From contig DHKM01000027.1 in assembly GCA_002404835.1 (NCBI GenBank), positions 1 to 64,000 of the forward strand: a DNA stretch of 64,000 nucleotides, given 5' to 3'. The notes under the pieces are model-generated. The model saw nothing but the letters and a program-made list of their open reading frames with translations. It had not been told where the DNA came from and did no database searches. The position numbers were made by a program, and so were the translations under genes. This DNA comes from Caryophanales bacterium UBA4694. Its GTDB lineage: Bacteria > Bacillota_I > Bacilli_A > RFN20 > CAG-288. This document shows positions 25,907 through 34,722 of the stretch, piece by piece; the stretch's first letter is position 1, and the number at the start of each line of letters is the position of its first letter.

Positions 25907-26065
25907 TTATTTCTTCTCTTCGTGAAGTGTTTCTTTATTGCACTTCGGGCAATACTTTTTGCAAGTAAACTTCTGCGGGTGAAGTCTCTTGTTCTTTTCA
26001 GTCATGTAATTCTCGCTCTTGCAGACTGTGCAACGAAGAGTGATGTTAGCGCGTTTTTCAGCCAT
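25907..26065 (-). CDS. rpmG: 50S ribosomal protein L33 (zinc-ribbon type)
   Basis: 52 aa, too short for many ORF callers. The sequence begins [12 protein letters not shown] and carries Cys12, Cys15, Cys39 and Cys42 as a zinc ribbon (CTVC and CPKC). [19 protein letters not shown] segments are typical of L33. GGAGG lies 8 nt upstream of the ATG and a near-consensus promoter stands at 26105-26133. Confidence 0.95.
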   Translation of the reverse strand: MAEKRANITLRCTVCKSENYMTEKNKRLHPQKFTCKKYCPKCNKETLHEEKK

Positions 26066-26104
26066 ATTATAAAACCTCCACTAATAGCTAAATGCAACTT
26101 ATTT

Positions 26105-26133
26105 ATTATAGAAACGGAATCGCTTATTTGCAA
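26105..26133 (-). promoter_or_regulatory. rpmG-efp promoter
   Basis: On the minus strand: TTGCAA (26128-26133), 17 bp, TATAAT (26105-26110). The same TTGCAA-N17-TATAAT arrangement occurs at mraZ. Confidence 0.85.
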
Positions 26134-26218
26134 GGAGTTTCGCCCAAATTTTATGATTGTAAACGAGAAAATTGCATAAACTCATACTTGATGTAAAACG
26201 AATTCGATTATAATATTG

Positions 26219-26224
26219 GGAAGA
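26219..26224 (+). promoter_or_regulatory. ispG -10 box
   Basis: TATAAT 10 nt before the GAAGAGGA ribosome binding region and 16 nt before the ispG ATG. The -35 region is weak. Confidence 0.55.
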
Positions 26225-26234
26225 GGACATCATC

Positions 26235-27275
26235 ATGGAAAAAATTTCATTTTCAATCGGAAACAAAGTTATCGGAGGAAATCATCCGATTCTTATCCAA
26301 ACCATGTCGGACAGGAAGACCAGTGATATTGAATATAACATAAGGTTAACCAATGAGTTAGAGAAAATGGGGTTGGATATGATGCGTTTTTCCATCCTTG
26401 ATTTTGAAGACGCAAAAGCTTTCTCGGAGATCAAAGCAAAAACTAATATTCCTTTGATTGCGGATGTTCATTTTGATTATCGATTTGCGTTGATGGCTAT
26501 AGATAACCATGCGGATAAAGTGCGTATCAACCCCGGCAACATCCAATCCGAATCCAATCTCCGACAAGTCATAGCCAAAGCCAAGGAAAAGAATATTCCT
26601 TTAAGGATTGGTGTCAATTCCGGTTCCCTGAACAAATATCGGGGAAAAGGAAAAGACCAGACAGAAGATTTCCTGCTTGCCATGGATGATACGCTTTGTG
26701 TTTTTCGAAGCGAGAATTTTGACCACATTGTCTTATCTTTGAAAACTTCGAACCCGAATACATTGACTGAAATCTATGAAAGGGCGAATCAAAGATACCC
26801 CTATCCGCTTCACATCGGTCTGACGGAATCGGGTTTTGGAATTCAGGGAGCCATGAAATCCGCCATAGCTTTATATCCTTTGCTTAAGGAAGGTATCGGT
26901 GACACAATCCGAGTCTCTCTTGCCGATGACCGAATAGAAGAAATCCGGGCCGTAAAAACTCTTTTGGAAGTGTCAGGAAGAAGATTGGATTTACCAAAAC
27001 TCATCGTTTGTCCTAGTTGCGGAAGAACTCAAATTGACCTAAAACCAATCTCAAGAGAAATTCAAAACCACCTCGATTATGTATTCAAAGACATCAAGGT
27101 GGCATGCATGGGTTGTCCTGTAAACGGCATCGGCGAAGCAAAGGATGCAGATTTTGGTATTGCAGGAAGTGGAAAAAAAGATGTTTATCTTCTTTTTGCA
27201 AAAGGCAATCCAATCGGACTTTACGAAAAAAAAGAAGCTATCAACCGTTTGTTCCAACTGATTGATAACTTCTGA
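26235..27275 (+). CDS. ispG: 4-hydroxy-3-methylbut-2-en-1-yl diphosphate synthase
   Basis: 346 aa [4Fe-4S] enzyme of the MEP isoprenoid pathway. A TIM barrel with PILIQTMSDRKTSD, IPLIADVHFDYRFAL and KVRINPGNI is followed by the cluster domain with Cys in CPSCGRTQID and CMGCPVNGIGEA. The terminal GIAGSGKK segment is typical. GAAGAGGA precedes the ATG. The gene ends 6 bp from the convergent helicase gene, with no terminator between. It acts with Dxs and IspH from this window. Confidence 0.95.
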   Translation: MEKISFSIGNKVIGGNHPILIQTMSDRKTSDIEYNIRLTNELEKMGLDMMRFSILDFEDAKAFSEIKAKTNIPLIADVHFDYRFALMAIDNHADKVRINPGNIQSESNLRQVIAKAKEKNIPLRIGVNSGSLNKYRGKGKDQTEDFLLAMDDTLCVFRSENFDHIVLSLKTSNPNTLTEIYERANQRYPYPLHIGLTESGFGIQGAMKSAIALYPLLKEGIGDTIRVSLADDRIEEIRAVKTLLEVSGRRLDLPKLIVCPSCGRTQIDLKPISREIQNHLDYVFKDIKVACMGCPVNGIGEAKDADFGIAGSGKKDVYLLFAKGNPIGLYEKKEAINRLFQLIDNF

Positions 27276-27281
27276 AATTAC

Positions 27282-28712
27282 TTATTTGGTTTTCTTTTTG
27301 TTCCCGTATGTTTTTTCTATATGGAAGTCTCTTGTATTCCCACCGTTTCTGGCGATATTGGTAAGAACAACCTTCATTCTATGTTTTTCCTTAACCCTTT
27401 CGACGGCTTTGGCCACTTTCTTTTTATAACCCGGTTTAACCTTCCTTGTCTTTGTCTTATTGACAACATGCCGGATTTGTTTTTGAAGAAGCTCGTTGCT
27501 TTGGTCTTTCTTTCCTTTGTTCTTAAACTGATAGACTCCCTTCCCTTTGCGGAAATTATCCTTCGAAAGAATATATTGATCAAATGACGTTCCGCGGCGA
27601 ATCAAGTCGCGGACTTTTTTGATGCTGTTTTCGTCATCTTCGTCATAGAAAACATAGGAATCACCTTCGGAATCAAATCTTCCGGCTCTGCCAGCTCGAT
27701 GGTAGTAATAATCCAATTCTTTTGGCAAATCAACGGACACAATATCTGTGACATCCGGAATATCGATACCGCGACTTACATAATCCGAAGCAAGAAGAAT
27801 GCCATTCCCTAAATCATTAAATTGTGTAAGGACTTTGTTTATGTCACGTTTGTCCATTTCCCCATGAACGATGAAATGAGGAATTTTGTTTTCCTTCAGA
27901 CGCTTATCATATTCAAACAAATCGGCTTTACGGCTAACGAAAACTATCGTTTTGAACAAATCTTTGTTCAGTTTCAAGAAGGAAATCAAGGCATCATTTG
28001 GCGTCAGACCTCTATAGTTGACCAAATGATGTTTTACTGTAGAATTAGTGATAACCGAATCGCGAACATCAACGACATTCTGGATTTGGAAAGCTTTCTT
28101 TACTCGTTTGATATCCTGGATATTCAAAGAAGCGGAGAAAAAAGAAATCATCCTTTTATCTCTGGCATCTTTCAAAGAACCCAAGAAATCATCGAATCCA
28201 TCGAAAGCAACCATATCGCCCTCATCGATAATCACTCTTTTAAGTTCATCGATAGGATAATGAGATCTGAGCGAATCGTACATGCTTGGCGTCGTAAGAA
28301 TGATTTCAGGTTTGGATCTAGAGAAATCATTGTTGGATTTGATGATTTTGATAGCTTCCGTTTCATAACCCATAGGAAGCAAAAACATTTCAAAAACACT
28401 CTTGACTTGGTCAAGTAGAGCAACAGTTGGGGACAGAACGACGGCTTGAACGTGACCATCATTTTTCAAATCGTTTATGATAGGAAGAACATAAGCAAGA
28501 GTCTTTCCTGTACCTGTCAAAGAAAGACCTAGAACATTCTCTCCTCTCAAAAGCTTTGGAATCGCTTTTCCTTGAATATCAGAAAAATACTGGAACTCAT
28601 TTTCTTTGAGAAGGTCAATCACTTCTTTTTTTAAATTTAGACTTCCTACAGGAAGTGGTTTATACGAATCATCAAGGGTAATGTTCGTATCTTTGGCTTT
28701 CTGTTTTTCCAT
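27282..28712 (-). CDS. cshB: DEAD-box RNA helicase, CshB-like
   Basis: 476 aa. Helicase motifs in order: the Q motif region, I GTGKT, Ia SPTVALL, II DEGD in place of DEAD, III FSAS, IV IVFVSRKADL, V ASDYVSRGIDIP, VI YYHRAGRAGR. A long basic tail (about residues 390-476) with KVKPGYKKKV resembles the CshB tail. The neighbourhood (ispG, and nearby ispH, nif3 and rpoD) fits CshB as well. I start at the ATG at 28712, 5 bp after the aspS stop; the longer form from 28787 runs back into aspS. Likely roles are rRNA maturation and RNA turnover. Confidence 0.88.
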   Translation of the reverse strand: MEKQKAKDTNITLDDSYKPLPVGSLNLKKEVIDLLKENEFQYFSDIQGKAIPKLLRGENVLGLSLTGTGKTLAYVLPIINDLKNDGHVQAVVLSPTVALLDQVKSVFEMFLLPMGYETEAIKIIKSNNDFSRSKPEIILTTPSMYDSLRSHYPIDELKRVIIDEGDMVAFDGFDDFLGSLKDARDKRMISFFSASLNIQDIKRVKKAFQIQNVVDVRDSVITNSTVKHHLVNYRGLTPNDALISFLKLNKDLFKTIVFVSRKADLFEYDKRLKENKIPHFIVHGEMDKRDINKVLTQFNDLGNGILLASDYVSRGIDIPDVTDIVSVDLPKELDYYYHRAGRAGRFDSEGDSYVFYDEDDENSIKKVRDLIRRGTSFDQYILSKDNFRKGKGVYQFKNKGKKDQSNELLQKQIRHVVNKTKTRKVKPGYKKKVAKAVERVKEKHRMKVVLTNIARNGGNTRDFHIEKTYGNKKKTK

Positions 28713-28716
28713 AATC

Positions 28717-30462
28717 CTACTCGCCTTTCTTTTCAGCCAAAGAAGGATCAACCGCGATACCCAAAATATCCGTATCGACTTTGTCAACCTTATTAGGACA
28801 CGCTGTCATTGGTTCATAGGCTTTCAAATTCTTTGGGAAAGCGACAATATTTCTGATATTGTCTGTATCGGCAAGTATCATGGCAAGACGTTCTACACCG
28901 ATTCCGAATCCTCCTTCAGGCGGAACACCGTATTTGAAGGCTTTCACTAAGAAACCGAATCTGGAATCAATTTGTTCATCGCTGAGACCAAGAATTTCGA
29001 AAACTTTCTTTTGGACATTGCTATCATAAATTCGCAGAGCACCGGAAGATAATTCCTCACCATTAAGAACCGTATCATAAGAAGTGGAGCGGATATCTTC
29101 AGGTTTAGTGTCTAAAAGGGGAAGATCTTCGTCAATAGGTCTTGTGAAAGGATTCGATAATGCTTCATAGTGTCCATCTTCCTCTTTTTCAAACAAAGGC
29201 CAATCAATAACAAAGAGCGGTTTGTAGTCGCCTGGCTTAATAAGACCTAGTTTTTTAGCGTATTCGATTCTTAAAGCACCCAAAGCAGAGCAAGCATAGC
29301 TTTCCTTGGCATCTGCGCAGAGAATCACTAAGTCGTTTTCCTCTAGTTTCAATTGACCGATAAGCTTCGTAAGGTTATCTTCTTTAATATTTTTGACAAT
29401 ACTTCCATTGAGCTTTCCGCCTTCGTACTTCAAATGAGAAACCCCGAAAACACGGAACTTTTTTGCGGTGATATTGTCTTTGTCCTGTTCTTTTCTGGTG
29501 ACATTCTTAGCATCATTCTTCACAACAATAGCTTTAACGACTTTGCCTTCATAAGCTTTGAATCCGCATCCTTCCAACGATTCGCTGACATCCTGAATGA
29601 GCATATCAAATCGCATATCCGGTTTATCACTTCCATACAAAGTAATCGCATCTTTGTACTTCATACGGTAAAAATCCGGAAGAACTACATTTTTGACTTT
29701 CTTGAAGATATATTTTAATAGGCCTTCAATTATCTGAAGGATATCTTCTCTTGTAGAGAATGAGATTTCACAATCGATCTGCTCAAATTCCGGCTGACGA
29801 TCGGCTCTCTGGTCTTCGTCTCTATAACAATGGGCAATCTGATAATAGCGGTCAACGCCGGCAACCATCAATAACTGTTTATAAAGCTGAGGAGACTGGG
29901 GAAGAGCGTAAAAATTTCCCGGATAGATTCTTGAAGGAACAAGGTAATCACGTGCCCCTTCTGGAGTCGATCGGATTAATGTAGGAGTCGATATTTCCTC
30001 GAATCCGTTGTTATCAAGATATTCTCTGGCATATTTGTTCAAAAGAGAGCGGATTTTGAGATATTTCACCATTACAGGTCTTCTCAAATCTAGGTAACGA
30101 TAAAGAAGACGGGTATCTTCACTGGCCGTGGTATCATCCTTGATTTCAAAAGGAGTAGTTTCACTCTTGCTGAAGACATGGATGTCATCGACATCGATTT
30201 CTATTTTTCCTGTCGGAATTTCATTATTAGGTTGACTCCTTAGAACTACTTTTCCGTGTGCGGAAATGACGTACTCGGATTTAACGTTTACCTTTTCATA
30301 GGTGGCAGGCGGTACATTCAACTGGGTAATCCCGAATTTATCCCGAAGATCGATGAAAACGAGAGCACCAAGATTTCTGACCGTATCGACCCAACCACAA
30401 AGAGTGACTTCCTTCCCGACATCTTTTTCATTTAACTCGCCACAAGTATTTGTTCTTAGCAT
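28717..30462 (-). CDS. aspS: Aspartyl-tRNA synthetase (bacterial type)
   Basis: 581 aa class II synthetase. It has an N-terminal anticodon-binding OB domain (GWVDTVRNLGALVFIDLRD), motif 2 region CYRDEDQRADRQPEFEQID, the GAD insertion typical of bacterial enzymes, and motif 3 GGFGIGVERLAMIL followed by NIRNIVAFPKN. It follows hisS by 15 nt, the common Firmicutes hisS-aspS pair. There is no sign of a T-box leader. Confidence 0.96.
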   Translation of the reverse strand: MLRTNTCGELNEKDVGKEVTLCGWVDTVRNLGALVFIDLRDKFGITQLNVPPATYEKVNVKSEYVISAHGKVVLRSQPNNEIPTGKIEIDVDDIHVFSKSETTPFEIKDDTTASEDTRLLYRYLDLRRPVMVKYLKIRSLLNKYAREYLDNNGFEEISTPTLIRSTPEGARDYLVPSRIYPGNFYALPQSPQLYKQLLMVAGVDRYYQIAHCYRDEDQRADRQPEFEQIDCEISFSTREDILQIIEGLLKYIFKKVKNVVLPDFYRMKYKDAITLYGSDKPDMRFDMLIQDVSESLEGCGFKAYEGKVVKAIVVKNDAKNVTRKEQDKDNITAKKFRVFGVSHLKYEGGKLNGSIVKNIKEDNLTKLIGQLKLEENDLVILCADAKESYACSALGALRIEYAKKLGLIKPGDYKPLFVIDWPLFEKEEDGHYEALSNPFTRPIDEDLPLLDTKPEDIRSTSYDTVLNGEELSSGALRIYDSNVQKKVFEILGLSDEQIDSRFGFLVKAFKYGVPPEGGFGIGVERLAMILADTDNIRNIVAFPKNLKAYEPMTACPNKVDKVDTDILGIAVDPSLAEKKGE

Positions 30463-30477
30463 TTGACTGTATCCTTT

Positions 30478-31719
30478 CTAAATGGATTCCAATAATTCTG
30501 TTTCGGAAATCTCTTTCTGAGAGCGGTCAGCCATATCCTTAAGCTGGATTTTGTCCATATCCACAAGGACTACTTTCTTAGCACCTAAGCGATCAGCCAT
30601 CTTGAATGCACCTCCCATCCCTCTAGAGAAAGAGCATATATTCACGGATTTTCCGAGATTCCGGATGTTATCGGCAATTTCCAAAGCCTTTCCGTCCCTT
30701 CTATTATCGATTATGAATACATCCAAAGGCTTCTTGTTCTCAAGCTGAACCTTTCTTTCCGGAGTAAGAGAAAGAAGAAGACGCTCGACTCCAAGGGAGA
30801 AGCCAATTCCTTCAAAGTCGGGTCCTCCGATTTGAGCCATGAGGTTTGCATATTTTCCGCCTCCACCGATAGCCCCAACATTCATATTGTTCTTGTCATA
30901 AAGTTCCCAAACAAGTCCAGTATAGTAGTCAAGACCGCGGACAAGTCCATCATCGACGATATAATCGACATGTAGCAAGTCCAATGCTTTAAGAAGGGTA
31001 TCATATTCCTTCTTATCTTCATCTGTCAGAAAGTCCTTGATTTTCGGAGCTTTCAGTGCAATTTCCTGATCTTCCGGTACTTTGCAGTCGAGAATTCTCA
31101 AAGGATTTGTCTTCAATCTTCTTTGACAATCTTCGCACATGGAAGAAATGAGAGGCTCAAAATAACGATAAAGTTGCTTTTTATAATTTTCTCTAGACGC
31201 ATAAGAACCAAGGTAATTCAGTTTTACCATTACAGGTCTATTCAAAATCTTTTCAGCCGAGCGAATGGAAAGCATGAATGCATCCAAAGCACAATCCAGA
31301 TCAACTTTGGAATCAATAAATTCCACGCCATATTGATTGAACTGTCTCAATCTGCCAGCCTGAGGTCTTTCATATCGGAAAACAGGTCCAAAATAGGAAA
31401 TCCTAAGAGGCATATCCGGCAGATTGTAGAATTTGTTTTCGACAACCGCACGATTGACACTTGCCGTGAATTCAGGTCTAAGGGTATATTCCTTGTCCCC
31501 ACGCGAAACAAGATCGAAGGTCTCTTTAGTAACAATGTCTGAACTTTCTCCGGTCGTACGATGGAACAATTTGTTTTCTTCGAACATCGGAAGTTCACAT
31601 TCTTTACATCCATATTGTTTGGAAATATCCATAAGACACTTCTTCATTCCCTGAAGAGCAGCTTCTTCTTCACCGAAATAATCCAAAGTACCTCGCGGTT
31701 TTTTTATTTGTTCTGCCAT
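30478..31719 (-). CDS. hisS: Histidyl-tRNA synthetase
   Basis: 413 aa class II synthetase. The N-terminal PRGTLDYFGEEE is a variant of the family PRGTxD start. Motif 2 YFGPVFRYERPQAGRLRQFNQYGVEF-type sequence (FRYERPQAGRLRQF), histidine motifs VRGLDYYTGLVWE and the GIGFSLGVERL motif 3 are present. AGGAGGA lies 5 nt before the ATG. It starts a hisS-aspS(-helicase) operon. The intergenic leader of about 140 nt holds the rel terminator and a TATAAT box but no T-box features. Confidence 0.95.
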   Translation of the reverse strand: MAEQIKKPRGTLDYFGEEEAALQGMKKCLMDISKQYGCKECELPMFEENKLFHRTTGESSDIVTKETFDLVSRGDKEYTLRPEFTASVNRAVVENKFYNLPDMPLRISYFGPVFRYERPQAGRLRQFNQYGVEFIDSKVDLDCALDAFMLSIRSAEKILNRPVMVKLNYLGSYASRENYKKQLYRYFEPLISSMCEDCQRRLKTNPLRILDCKVPEDQEIALKAPKIKDFLTDEDKKEYDTLLKALDLLHVDYIVDDGLVRGLDYYTGLVWELYDKNNMNVGAIGGGGKYANLMAQIGGPDFEGIGFSLGVERLLLSLTPERKVQLENKKPLDVFIIDNRRDGKALEIADNIRNLGKSVNICSFSRGMGGAFKMADRLGAKKVVLVDMDKIQLKDMADRSQKEISETELLESI

Positions 31720-31820
31720 ATTGTCCTCCTAAACGTTACAAAATACATAATATTATATAATATTCCCATACTTGATGGGCTGTTTTTGGAAATTTTGAAT
31801 ATTTTTAATGGAAAGCATCA

Positions 31821-31858
31821 AAGAAAAAAGCCCGATTCAGAACAAATGGAATCAGGCT
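31821..31858 (-). terminator. rel terminator
   Basis: AGCCCGATTC (31829-31838) pairs with GAATCAGGCT (31849-31858) with one wobble pair and a 10 nt loop. On the minus strand the hairpin is followed by a T-rich run. It lies 10 nt past the rel stop. Confidence 0.88.
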
Positions 31859-31867
31859 CTCTTTTGA

Positions 31868-34084
31868 TCAGTGTATCAAGCGATCGACCTGATAGACACC
31901 TTTAACGCTCATAAGGCCCTGAATGAAATGGGAGAGCGTTTCCTTGTCTCGTACAAGCAAGGTCAGCTGAATCGTCGTCGTATTATTGGAGGGATGATAT
32001 TTAGCACTGATCTTAGTACATTTGGCGTTATTGGCATTCAGATTATTCAGCACATCGATCATAAGATTGTTCCGATCATGGCATTGAACATCGAGATCAA
32101 CAGGATATTGAAGAGTTTTGGGTGCATTGGGATTCCATGAAACCTGGATAATCCGGTCCTTGATTTCAACTTTTTGGATATTCGGACAATCCGCTCTATG
32201 GATTTTCACGCCCTGGCCTTGAGAAACGAACCCAACAATATCATCTCCGGGAATCGGAGAACAGCAATTTGCCATATTAGACATGATGCTGTCTCCGTTT
32301 GGAAGAATGACAGAATCCGTCGTATTGGCTTTGATGTTTTTTGCCTGGATTTTCCCGGCAATAGCTTCTTCTGAATGCTGCTCGGCTTTTTCTTTTTGGG
32401 CAGCCTTGCTTGCCTCAAGAACCGCACTTGGAGTTACCGTTCTTCCTGCAATCATCAAAAAGACATCATCTGTAGAGCTTGCCTTCAACGTCGCAAGGAC
32501 ATCCTTTCCAAGGACATTGTCCAAAGTAGAGGTGATTCCGTTTTCTTTCATGACATCCAAAAGTGCCTGACGTCCTCTTTTTATGGAATCCTCTCTAATA
32601 TAATCTGCATTTTGATGGATAAGGTATTTTCTGATCTTTGCTTTAGCAAAGCTGGTCTTAGCTATATTGAGCCATTCGGAATTCGGCTCTGAATTCTTGC
32701 TTGTAATAACTTCCACTATATCTCCAGTTTTCAACTCCTGATTGATAGGAACAAGAGTCGAATTGATTTTCGCACCGCTGAGGTGTTCTCCAAGATCCGT
32801 ATGAATTCGGTAGGCAAAATCCAATGGCGTAGAACCGGAAGGAAGGCAAATTACATTTCCCTTAGGAGTAAATACATAAACGTTTGCATCGAAGATATCA
32901 TGTGAGAGTTCATCTACAAATTCCTTTGTGGAAGAACTCTCATTTTCCTCATTCGTAAGTGAGACAAAGTCCTTAAACCAATGTAGTTTGTTTTCGATTT
33001 CGACTTGTTCTTTCTTAGGATCGTAATTAGTCCCTTCCTTATATCTCCAATGGGCAGCAATACCGCTTTCGGCGACTTCATCCATGGCAGCAGTACGAAT
33101 TTGGATTTCAAAAAATTTACCCGTTTCCGTTACAACCGTGGTGTGAAGGGATTGATACATATTGGCTTTCGGCATGGCAATATAGTCTTTGAATCTTCCT
33201 GGGACAGGTTTGAAATTGGCATGGATATAACCAAGAATCTCATAACAGTTTTGTTCTGTTTCGGTTATAATTCGCAAAGCCATCACATCAAAAATCTGTT
33301 CAAAAGAATAATGCTTTTGATACATTTTCTTGTAGATAGAGTAAACAGACTTGACACGATCCTTGATTTCAAAGGGGATTTTTGTTGGTATAAGGATATC
33401 CGTGATTTCCTTTTGAAGAGAATTCAAAGTCTGCTTCGCATCACTCATCGTAGAAGAAACTTTATCTTCAATCAATGTATATTTTGCCGGTTCCAAATAA
33501 TAAAGCGAAAGATCTTCCAATTCCGTTTGGATATTATAAAGACCTAAGCGATGGGCAATAGGAGCATAGACTTCCAATGTTTCTTTGGAGATTCTTTCCT
33601 GTTTAGCCTTTGGCTGAAACTGAAGGGTCCTCATATTATGAAGACGATCAGCGATTTTGATCACAATGACTCTTACATCCTTGGCCATTGCCACGAAAAT
33701 CTTTCGGTGATTTTCGGCAGTAAATTCTTCATTCTTGTAATCGGAAAGACGGGTAACCTTCGTTAAAGCTTCAACCATGGTGGCGATTTCGGTTCCGAAT
33801 TCCTTTTCGATATCCTGCCGGGTTGTTCCGGTATCTTCGATGGTATCATGAAGGAAACCTGCACAAATCGTTTTCGGTCCTGATTGTAGTTCAGCCAGAA
33901 TTTTGGCAACTCCGATACAATGCGTAATATAAGGGTCACCTGATTTTCTCATCTGACCCTCATGCTTTTTCTCAGCATAAAGATAGGCTTTTTGAATCAA
34001 AGCCAAATCAGATGAATTATGGATATATTTCGAATAGGTGTCTTTGACATCTTCGAAAGTATAAATTGCGTTCTGAATTTGCAT
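31868..34084 (-). CDS. rel: Bifunctional (p)ppGpp synthetase/hydrolase Rel
   Basis: 738 aa RSH protein with all domains: an HD hydrolase with His79-Asp80 and Glu83-Asp84 (LHDTIED); a synthetase domain (RFKDYIAMPKANMYQSLHTTV region, EIQIRTAAMDEVAE); a TGS domain (VFTPKGNVICLPSGS); zinc-finger/helical regions (MANCCSPIPGD); and a C-terminal ACT domain. Both active sites look intact, so it should make and degrade (p)ppGpp, controlling growth with RsfS and Apt. It follows apt by 6 nt and has no clear ribosome binding site, so translation is probably coupled. Confidence 0.96.
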   Translation of the reverse strand: MQIQNAIYTFEDVKDTYSKYIHNSSDLALIQKAYLYAEKKHEGQMRKSGDPYITHCIGVAKILAELQSGPKTICAGFLHDTIEDTGTTRQDIEKEFGTEIATMVEALTKVTRLSDYKNEEFTAENHRKIFVAMAKDVRVIVIKIADRLHNMRTLQFQPKAKQERISKETLEVYAPIAHRLGLYNIQTELEDLSLYYLEPAKYTLIEDKVSSTMSDAKQTLNSLQKEITDILIPTKIPFEIKDRVKSVYSIYKKMYQKHYSFEQIFDVMALRIITETEQNCYEILGYIHANFKPVPGRFKDYIAMPKANMYQSLHTTVVTETGKFFEIQIRTAAMDEVAESGIAAHWRYKEGTNYDPKKEQVEIENKLHWFKDFVSLTNEENESSSTKEFVDELSHDIFDANVYVFTPKGNVICLPSGSTPLDFAYRIHTDLGEHLSGAKINSTLVPINQELKTGDIVEVITSKNSEPNSEWLNIAKTSFAKAKIRKYLIHQNADYIREDSIKRGRQALLDVMKENGITSTLDNVLGKDVLATLKASSTDDVFLMIAGRTVTPSAVLEASKAAQKEKAEQHSEEAIAGKIQAKNIKANTTDSVILPNGDSIMSNMANCCSPIPGDDIVGFVSQGQGVKIHRADCPNIQKVEIKDRIIQVSWNPNAPKTLQYPVDLDVQCHDRNNLMIDVLNNLNANNAKCTKISAKYHPSNNTTTIQLTLLVRDKETLSHFIQGLMSVKGVYQVDRLIH

Positions 34085-34090
34085 GCTAAA

Positions 34091-34600
34091 TCAAAGATCG
34101 AGGATATATTTGGTTGGAACCGGAAGATTCTTCTCTCCTTGGAGTTCTTTTAAGCGGATGAAAACCTCACATCCAACCGGTTCTCCTCCAGCCTCCTTAA
34201 CCAAAGAAATCAATGCATTGAAAGTACCACCAGTGGCAAGAAGATCATCGACCAAAAGAACCCGATCACCTTTCTTGAAGGATGCACGGGGGATTTCCAA
34301 AGTAGCCTGACCATATTCAAGATCATAAGTGACTTTATATTTTTCTCCCGGAAGTTTCCCGGCTTTTCTAGCCATTACAAATCCGATTCCCATCTTATAT
34401 GCCATTGCTGCACCGAAAAGGAATGCTCTTGATTCCGGACCTACAATGACATCCGGATGGAATTCCTCAGCAAGAGCAGCCATTTCGTCCACGCAGGACT
34501 TGAAGGCCTTCGGGTCTCTAAGAAGAGGGGAAATATCTTTAAATGATATTCCTTTCTTTGGAAAATCAGGTACGACATTGATAAACTTTTCGTAATCCAT
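34091..34600 (-). CDS. apt: Adenine phosphoribosyltransferase
   Basis: 169 aa type I PRTase that makes AMP from adenine and PRPP. The PRPP-binding motif VLLVDDLLATGGT is intact, as are PDFPKKGISFKDISPLL and GPESRAFLFGAAMA. TAGGAG precedes the ATG, and an extended -10 promoter lies at 34624-34632. The apt-rel pair is conserved from Bacillus (recJ-apt-rel), but here recJ lies 29 kb away beside ftsQ. Confidence 0.96.
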   Translation of the reverse strand: MDYEKFINVVPDFPKKGISFKDISPLLRDPKAFKSCVDEMAALAEEFHPDVIVGPESRAFLFGAAMAYKMGIGFVMARKAGKLPGEKYKVTYDLEYGQATLEIPRASFKKGDRVLLVDDLLATGGTFNALISLVKEAGGEPVGCEVFIRLKELQGEKNLPVPTKYILDL

Positions 34601-34623
34601 AATGATTAACTCCTAACATGAAA

Positions 34624-34632
34624 ATTATACCA
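34624..34632 (-). promoter_or_regulatory. apt-rel extended -10 promoter
   Basis: On the minus strand TG, one base, TATAAT. The leader of about 17 nt contains TAGGAG before the ATG, so unlike the ispH and dnaB promoters this one gives a leadered mRNA. Confidence 0.65.
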
Positions 34633-34704
34633 TTGAAACTTATAAATTCTAGTATTTCAAATTTCTTTCTTAAATCAACTTTTCTGCCATGTGATTAGGA
34701 AATA

Positions 34705-34722
34705 TGGTAAAATCCACTTATG
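34705..34722 (+). promoter_or_regulatory. Extended -10 promoter giving a leaderless start (ispH)
   Basis: TG at 34705-34706, one base, TAAAAT at 34708-34713, six bases, ATG at 34720. The predicted transcription start coincides with the start codon. No Shine-Dalgarno sequence is present. Confidence 0.6.

Noticed and set aside
31743..31800. Small hairpin (CCCAT...ATGGG then T5) in the hisS leader as a plus-strand terminator
   Set aside because: There is no plus-strand gene upstream, the stem is only 5 bp, and it is better read as incidental.
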